This document shows, in pieces, positions 59,382 to 64,000 of a stretch of 64,000 nt of DNA (within the stretch, counting starts at the first letter, position 1; every line of letters begins with the position of its first letter). The position numbers and the translations under genes are program-made. The DNA is from Hohaiivirga sp031546825. GTDB lineage: Bacteria; Pseudomonadota; Alphaproteobacteria; Rhizobiales; Beijerinckiaceae. The notes below the pieces were generated by a model. That model was given only the letters and a program-made list of their open reading frames with translations. It made no database searches and was not told where the DNA came from. The stretch spans positions 73,516 to 137,515 of the forward strand of contig JAVBJU010000031.1 in assembly GCA_031546825.1 (NCBI GenBank), read 5' to 3'.

Positions 59382-61055
59382 TTAATTCAGAATATCGCGG
59401 TCTTTCGTCTCTGGCACGAAGAACATGCCGATGATGAAGGTCGCCGAGGCAATCACGATGGGGTACCACAGGCCGTAGTAGATATCGCCTGAGGCTGCCA
59501 CCATGGCAAACACCGTCGCCGGTAGGAAGCCACCGAACCAGCCGTTACCGATATGGTAGGGCAGCGACATGCCCGAATAGCGGATGCGGGTGGGGACCAG
59601 CTCGACGAGCTGGGCAGCGATGGGGCCGTAGACCATGGTCACCAGCAAGATGAGCGCAACCAGCAGGCCGAGAGTTGCGGCCTTATTGGTTTTGGCCGGG
59701 TCAGCTTTGGCCGGGTAGCCGTGGGCGCGGATCGCATCCGTCACCGACTTGGTGAAGGCGGCGGTCTTTGCCTTGAGCTCATCGGCACCGAGGCCCGTGC
59801 CCTCGAACGAGGTGATTTCCTGATCGCCGATCTTCACCTTGGAGGTCGCGCCCTTCGGCAAGGCCTCATTGTGGTAATTCACGGAGTTCGCCGCCAGGAA
59901 GGACTTGGCAACGTCACACGACGAGGTGAACTTCGACACGCCGACCGGATTGAACTGGAACGAGCAGGAAGCCGGGTCCGCATACATGGTGACCGGCGCC
60001 GTGGCCTGGGCCTTGGCGAGATCCGGATTAACCGCAGCGGTCAGTGCTCCGAAGATCGGGAAGTACAACAGCGCGGCAAGCAGACAGCCGCTGAGGATGA
60101 TCGGCTTGCGGCCAATCTTGTCAGACAACCAGCCGAACACGATGAAGAACGGGGTACCGATCAGCAAGGCCACCGCGATGTAGATGTTGGCGGTGAACGA
60201 ATCCATCTTCAAGGTCTGAACCAGGAAGAACAGGGCGTAGAACTGGCCGGTGTACCACACCACTGCTTGACCGGCAGTGGAGCCGAGAAGAGCATAAATG
60301 GCGATCTTGGCATTGGACCAGGTGCCGAAAGCTTCCTTGAGCGGGGCTTTGGAAACCGTGCCCTCATCCTTCATGCGCTTGAAGGCAGGAGATTCCGCAA
60401 GTTGCAGACGGATCCACACCGAGACGCCAAGCAGCGCGATGGAGAGCAGGAACGGAAGACGCCACCAGATTTCGGCAAAGGCTTCTTCACCGACGATGGT
60501 GCGGGTCACGAGAATGACCAACAGCGACATGAACAGGCCAAGCGTAGCCGTGGTCTGAATGAAGCTGGTGTAAAACCCGCGCCGTCCCTGGGGCGCATGT
60601 TCCGCCACATAGGTTGCCGCGCCGCCGTATTCGCCGCCGAGCGCGAGCCCTTGCACCATGCGCAGCAGGATGAGGATGATCGGCGAAATCAGGCCAATTG
60701 AGGAATAGGACGGCAGCAAGCCGACGATGAAGGTTGAAAGACCCATCAAGAGAATGGTGATGAGGAAGGTATATTTACGACCGACGAGATCGCCGAGCCG
60801 TCCGAAAAATAGCGCTCCGAAAGGACGCACCGCAAAACCGGCAGCGAAGGCCAATAGGGCGAAGATGAAGCCTGCAGTGGGGTTGACGCCCGAGAAAAAC
60901 TGCTTGGCGATGATGACGGAGAGAGAGCCGTAAAGATAGAAATCGTACCACTCGAAAACCGTGCCGAGCGATGAGGCCAGGATGACCTTGCGCTCCTCAC
61001 TGCTCATGGGGCGCGTCCGGCTGGACGCTTTGGGGGCCGCAGAAACCGATGCCAT
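59382..61055 (-). CDS. MHS-type MFS transporter with a large extracytoplasmic insertion
   Basis: The 557 residues have the MHS layout: F-E-W-Y-D-F-Y-L-Y-G in helix 1, G-R-L-G-D-L-V-G-R-K-Y between helices 2 and 3, and Q-G-L-A-L-G-G-E-Y-G-G in helix 4. About 115 extra residues (roughly 340-453) are inserted between two helices in the second half. They are hydrophilic and include two cysteines (S-C-S-F-Q and S-C-D-V-A-K), probably a small folded periplasmic domain. The substrate is likely a carboxylate or betaine-like compound. The ATG at 61055 has an AGAGGAAATGAC-like purine stretch ahead. Confidence 0.87.
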   Translation of the reverse strand: MASVSAAPKASSRTRPMSSEERKVILASSLGTVFEWYDFYLYGSLSVIIAKQFFSGVNPTAGFIFALLAFAAGFAVRPFGALFFGRLGDLVGRKYTFLITILLMGLSTFIVGLLPSYSSIGLISPIILILLRMVQGLALGGEYGGAATYVAEHAPQGRRGFYTSFIQTTATLGLFMSLLVILVTRTIVGEEAFAEIWWRLPFLLSIALLGVSVWIRLQLAESPAFKRMKDEGTVSKAPLKEAFGTWSNAKIAIYALLGSTAGQAVVWYTGQFYALFFLVQTLKMDSFTANIYIAVALLIGTPFFIVFGWLSDKIGRKPIILSGCLLAALLYFPIFGALTAAVNPDLAKAQATAPVTMYADPASCSFQFNPVGVSKFTSSCDVAKSFLAANSVNYHNEALPKGATSKVKIGDQEITSFEGTGLGADELKAKTAAFTKSVTDAIRAHGYPAKADPAKTNKAATLGLLVALILLVTMVYGPIAAQLVELVPTRIRYSGMSLPYHIGNGWFGGFLPATVFAMVAASGDIYYGLWYPIVIASATFIIGMFFVPETKDRDILN

Positions 61056-61395
61056 ATGTCATTTCCTCCAGAGAAATCCGCCGAACTCTATGTTGAGCTC
61101 TTTGCGGTCAAGGGTTTAATCTCGCAGGAGGGTGCAAGATCGCAGTGCGGCCTACACGCTCTCCCTCGGCAAATAAGGCTAAAGCAAGGAAGAGGTAAGA
61201 CAATCGCCCATTGGTTGGTCAGACTTAAGTTCAGACGAATTGAGCGGTGGCGTTTTGGCGTGGAATTGATTGTTGTTAAATCGCTAAAACGCGGGAAAAA
61301 TGGGGCGGCATCGATGCCGCGCGGACTTGCAGACCCGCCAAAAACGGGGAAATCCATGCTCTACTTAAAAGGTCGAACAATACTTATGAAACGCC
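61056..61395. other. Intergenic region, no gene seen
   Basis: These 340 bases lie upstream of the MHS transporter and downstream of the MOSC gene. A 117-codon plus frame here has no family marks and no ribosome binding site. The middle is AT-rich and should hold the transporter promoter. Confidence 0.5.
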
Positions 61396-62091
61396 TCAGT
61401 TTCCGATGAGGCGCCTGGACCAGTCTTCAACGTCATGAGTCTCAAGACGGCGCAGCACGAGCTTACGCCAACTCGCAGCCAGTTGTGGCAGAGCGGCGAG
61501 GGCTTCAAGCGCAGGCCAGTTGCGGCGGTCGTGATAGAACAGCTGAGCAACCGCCGCGATGGAAAAGGCGGGGTTGGGGCGCTCCAAGAGGCGTAAGGGA
61601 GCACCGGCAGTAACGAGGCCGGTCTCAATCACCCGAAAATACCAGCCGGTGCGGCAACTCGTCTGCACCCGTGCCGACAAATCGGGCACGTCAAAACGCT
61701 CATTAAGTTTCCAACATGGCTGCCGTCCCTGCGACACCTCCAACACCGCATTGCCAACCTGCCAAAGGTCGCCGATGCAGGCGTCGTGTTCGGTGGTGCC
61801 GGAAACCGCGAGATTTTCGCCGAAAGCGCCGGGCTGTTTCAGGAGAGCTTGCGCCTTGGTGCTCGAAAGCTCTTCCCGCCAGATGGCGTAGTGATCCTGA
61901 GGATAGAGATGAACTGCCTTGTCGGGGCCACCGTGAACATTGAGATCTGCCTGGGCATCCCCGGCGATGCCCAGCGAATCGATCAGCGCTTCTCCCGCGA
62001 TGGGGGATTTGGCTATGGCGCTTTCCTTGCCCCGGGCGAATGCCACTGGCTGACCGACGAGAACAGCGGAGATTTTCAGTTCAGGTGTCAT
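61396..62091 (-). CDS. MOSC domain protein, YiiM-like
   Basis: MOSC proteins handle molybdenum cofactor-sulphur chemistry; YiiM relatives detoxify N-hydroxylated bases. The 231 residues contain G-I-A-G-D-A-Q-A-D-L-N-V-H-G-G-x-D-K-A-V near 41-60, the G-E-N-L region, and the key Cys in S-Q-G-R-Q-P-C-W-K-L at about 127. The C-terminal about 70 residues are the YiiM 3-alpha extension. It is a single gene. Confidence 0.88.
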   Translation of the reverse strand: MTPELKISAVLVGQPVAFARGKESAIAKSPIAGEALIDSLGIAGDAQADLNVHGGPDKAVHLYPQDHYAIWREELSSTKAQALLKQPGAFGENLAVSGTTEHDACIGDLWQVGNAVLEVSQGRQPCWKLNERFDVPDLSARVQTSCRTGWYFRVIETGLVTAGAPLRLLERPNPAFSIAAVAQLFYHDRRNWPALEALAALPQLAASWRKLVLRRLETHDVEDWSRRLIGN

Positions 62092-62139
62092 GGGCTTTTC
62101 CCGCGTCTTGAGTGTTCAACTGGGCGTTAGGCTATCGGC

Positions 62140-62955
62140 TTACTTCGACGCGGCCAACATCTGACTGACGGCATAAAGCGAAATGGCCGCTGCGTTGGAA
62201 ACATTGAGGCTCTTGATGTTTCCGGGCATGTCGAGCCGACCGATCACATCGCAGCAATCGCGGGTGCGTTGGCGCAGGCCCTTACCTTCCGCACCCAGCA
62301 CCAGAACAACGGGGCTGCGTAAGGGAAGGGCTGCCATTTCTGCTTCACCCTCCGAATCAAGACCAACGCGCATAAAGCCGCGTTCCCCAAGCGTAATCAG
62401 TGCATCCGCAAGGTTTTTGACCACGAGGAATGGCGCGTGTTCCAGACCGCCCGAGGCACTTTTGGCAAGGACACCAGTGGCTGCCGGGCTGTGACGGGCG
62501 GTGGTGATAATAGCTTCAACATTAAAAGCCGCAGCGGTGCGCACGATGGCACCGACATTATGAGGATCGGTGATCTGATCGAGAGCCAGAACAATGCCGT
62601 TGTCGCTCAGGGTTTCAAGGCTCGGTGAGCGCAAGGGGGCCGCTTCAAGATAGATCCCCTGATGCACCGCATCCGGTTCCAGCAGCCTGCTGATATCCCC
62701 CGGGCGCACCAGTTCGATCTCAATGGCCAGTTGACCAAAATGTTCTTGCAGGCGTTTGGCCGAGTTTTCGGTGGCGAGCAGGCGGCGGGCCTTACGCTTC
62801 GGATTAGACAGGGCTTCGACCACCGGATGCCAGCCATAGATTACGGCGACGTCAAGAGCCACCGGGCGGGAGGACCCGCCGCGGCGATAACCCTGATCAC
62901 CAAAAGGCTTACGGGGATTTTTATGGGAGAAAGGCTTTTTCGGTGCGTCGTACAT
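62140..62955 (-). CDS. rlmB: 23S rRNA 2'-O-methyltransferase RlmB-like (TrmH/SPOUT family)
   Basis: RlmB methylates the ribose of G2251 in the peptidyl-transferase loop. The 271 residues start with a basic tail of about 35 residues and a substrate-binding domain with Y-G-W-H-P-V-V-E-A-L. The SPOUT domain ends in knot motifs L-V-L-G-A-E-G-K-G-L, L-D-M-P-G-N-I-K-S-L-N-V-S-N-A-A-A-I and S-L-Y. It lies next to tRNA genes and tuf, as in other Hyphomicrobiales. Confidence 0.9.
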   Translation of the reverse strand: MYDAPKKPFSHKNPRKPFGDQGYRRGGSSRPVALDVAVIYGWHPVVEALSNPKRKARRLLATENSAKRLQEHFGQLAIEIELVRPGDISRLLEPDAVHQGIYLEAAPLRSPSLETLSDNGIVLALDQITDPHNVGAIVRTAAAFNVEAIITTARHSPAATGVLAKSASGGLEHAPFLVVKNLADALITLGERGFMRVGLDSEGEAEMAALPLRSPVVLVLGAEGKGLRQRTRDCCDVIGRLDMPGNIKSLNVSNAAAISLYAVSQMLAASK

Positions 62956-63054
62956 AGTGGCCTGAAAATGAGTTTTAAGAAGGGGAAGTCCGTACTTACA
63001 CGAAAAAAAACGTGGCGTATTCCGTTAAGTTTGCAAATTTGCTGCGCTCCCCGG

Positions 63055-63083
63055 TTGACATAACCACGATGCCAAATCATAAG
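63055..63083 (+). promoter_or_regulatory. Probable tRNA promoter
   Basis: TTGACA (63055-63060) and CATAAG (63078-63083), 17-base spacer, lie about 80 bases before tRNA-Tyr. The -35 is perfect; the -10 is moderate. Confidence 0.6.
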
Positions 63084-63164
63084 GAGCGCCCACGGAGGGT
63101 TGATCGGCGGTTGTCGATACCTTTCGTTTGTGGCCTCAGCGCATTAGCGTTTCGGTCGGCGTGA

Positions 63165-63248
63165 GGGGGAATGTCCCGAGCGGCAAAGGGGGCGGACTGT
63201 AAATCCGCTGCGTAAGCTTCGTAGGTTCGAGTCCTACTTCCCCCACCA
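63165..63248 (+). tRNA. tRNA-Tyr (anticodon GTA)
   Basis: An 84-base class II tRNA with a 7-bp acceptor stem (GGGGGAA with TTCCCCC), anticodon GTA at 63199-63201 in a CTGTAAA loop, a long variable arm, a GTTCGAGTC T-arm and an encoded CCA. Confidence 0.97.
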
Positions 63249-63269
63249 CTCCGAAAGAAACGACGCGAT

Positions 63270-63343
63270 GCGGGTGTAGCTCAATGGTAGAGCAGCAGCC
63301 TTCCAAGCTGAATACGAGGGTTCGATTCCCTTCACCCGCTCCA
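63270..63343 (+). tRNA. tRNA-Gly (anticodon TCC)
   Basis: A 74-base tRNA with acceptor stem GCGGGTG / CACCCGC, anticodon TCC at 63302-63304 in a CTTCCAA loop, GTTCGATTC T-arm and an encoded CCA. It is 21 bases from tRNA-Tyr, so both share a transcript. Confidence 0.97.
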
Positions 63344-63861
63344 ACCACCTGCTAAATTATCCCTGCTTCTTTCAAGCTAATGAATTCACCACCACGAGTT
63401 TTATCTCGTCGTAATGGCGCTGCATGGCAGGCATCTCCACCTGCCTGAATTGGTGAATTTGTCCTTTAACGGCCTGTTTCAAAAGGTCATAGCAGTCCTG
63501 AAGTCGAGGAAATCTGGCTCATGGACGCTCCCCTTCGAGATGCCATCAACGGCATCTTGCAAATAGACACTTGCGGACCGCGGAGGTTCATGTATAGAAA
63601 CGCGTGCTTTCAGTGCTTGCCCGGCAACGGATGGTTGTCGCTTGCGCGAAGAGAGAATGCAGCGGCAAGCTATTGCCCGCCGATGAAAATCAGGCAGGGC
63701 GTGGAAGTCGGTGCTTTCTAGGAGCGATGTTCGCAGACGGAGATTCCTCCGCTGCGATATTTGGTCCGGCGGCTGTTCATCAGCCGGAAACGAGATATGA
63801 TAAGCGGGCGTCTCTTGGGAGAGGCCGGTAACTTGGATTGAATTAGGAAAGGTCGACGCCG
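63344..63861. other. Leader region between tRNA-Gly and tuf
   Basis: These 518 bases hold no convincing gene; short frames on both strands lack family marks. The stretch presumably contains the tuf promoter, but I cannot pick hexamers with confidence. AGGAAAGG lies ahead of the tuf ATG. Confidence 0.5.
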
Positions 63862-64000
63862 ATGGCCAAGGCAAAATTTGAGCGGAACAAGCCGCACTGC
63901 AACATTGGAACGATTGGTCACGTTGACCATGGCAAGACGTCATTGACGGCTGCGATCACCAAGGTTCTTGCAGAGTCCGGTGGTGCGACGTTTACGGCGT
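63862..64000 (+). CDS. tuf: Elongation factor Tu, N-terminal fragment (runs off the window)
   Basis: EF-Tu brings aminoacyl-tRNA to the ribosome using GTP. The first 46 codons read M-A-K-A-K-F-E-R-N-K-P, then N-I-G-T-I-G-H-V-D-H-G-K-T-S, the GTP-binding P-loop. The rest is beyond the window. The tRNA-Tyr, tRNA-Gly, tuf order is typical of this order of bacteria. Confidence 0.97.
   Translation, partial: MAKAKFERNKPHCNIGTIGHVDHGKTSLTAAITKVLAESGGATFTA

Noticed and set aside
59553..60701. 382-codon open frame on the plus strand
   Set aside because: It is antisense to the MHS transporter gene, which has clear helices and motifs.
61056..61409. 117-codon frame upstream of the MHS transporter
   Set aside because: It has no family marks, no ribosome binding site and an Arg/Lys-rich random-looking composition.
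63479..63943. 154-codon frame on the minus strand before tuf
   Set aside because: It runs antisense into the tuf start and has no family marks.

Overview
This window is a chromosomal segment (roughly 60% GC by eye) of an alphaproteobacterium, most likely of the order Hyphomicrobiales (Rhizobiales). Four things point that way. The order lptF-lptG-lptD faces pepA-holC. RlmB, tRNA-Tyr, tRNA-Gly and tuf sit together. The island peptidase at 30.7 kb is a DmpA-type enzyme, first known from Ochrobactrum. A palindromic intergenic repeat near 18.0 kb looks like those scattered through Brucellaceae and relatives. The placement is an inference, since there is no rRNA in the window.

Layout. 0-10.6 kb is core: LPS export (lptD fragment, lptG, lptF), leucyl aminopeptidase, DNA polymerase III chi, a secreted S10 carboxypeptidase, a small lipoprotein, a CobB-type sirtuin with a small partner, and an ABC-F ATPase. 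11-19.4 kb is accessory: a 1242-residue autotransporter, a PIN toxin-antitoxin pair, an AT-rich stand-alone HsdR_N-type nuclease, a VapBC pair, an intergenic repeat and a nucleotide-sugar dehydrogenase. 19.6-24.8 kb holds a Crp/Fnr regulator, a putrescine-type ABC importer without its binding protein, and an MHS transporter. 25.4-33.9 kb is a Gsi-type dipeptide/glutathione importer operon extended by three unusual peptidases (P1 DmpA, M55 D-aminopeptidase, isoaspartyl peptidase). 34-38 kb has a TerB-like DUF533 protein, AsmA, a palindromic MITE-like element and an IclR regulator.

38.1-46.4 kb is the most distinctive part: a type I secretion locus on the minus strand. In transcription order it encodes a 462-residue protein made of seven tandem 65-70-residue repeats, a 723-residue protein carrying the same motifs, an ABC exporter, an HlyD-type adaptor and a LuxR-type regulator. 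Neither substrate has classical RTX nonapeptides. I think this is a poorly described secreted surface or matrix system. A Gly/Trp-rich exported protein is divergent from it.

49.5-56.7 kb is a pair of divergent operons around an IclR regulator: OPT transporter, DUF1177 and AroM on one side; IclR, class V aminotransferase-like protein, peptidase E and a second DUF1177 on the other. Repeated GAGACA/TGTCTC half-sites lie between them. MarC, aspartate ammonia-lyase, CutA, a second MHS transporter, a MOSC protein, RlmB, two tRNA genes and the start of tuf follow.

Taken together, the Gsi island, the OPT island and aspA suggest a niche built on importing peptides with unusual bonds (D-amino, beta-aspartyl, Asp-X) and feeding aspartate to fumarate. 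That link is inference from gene content only.
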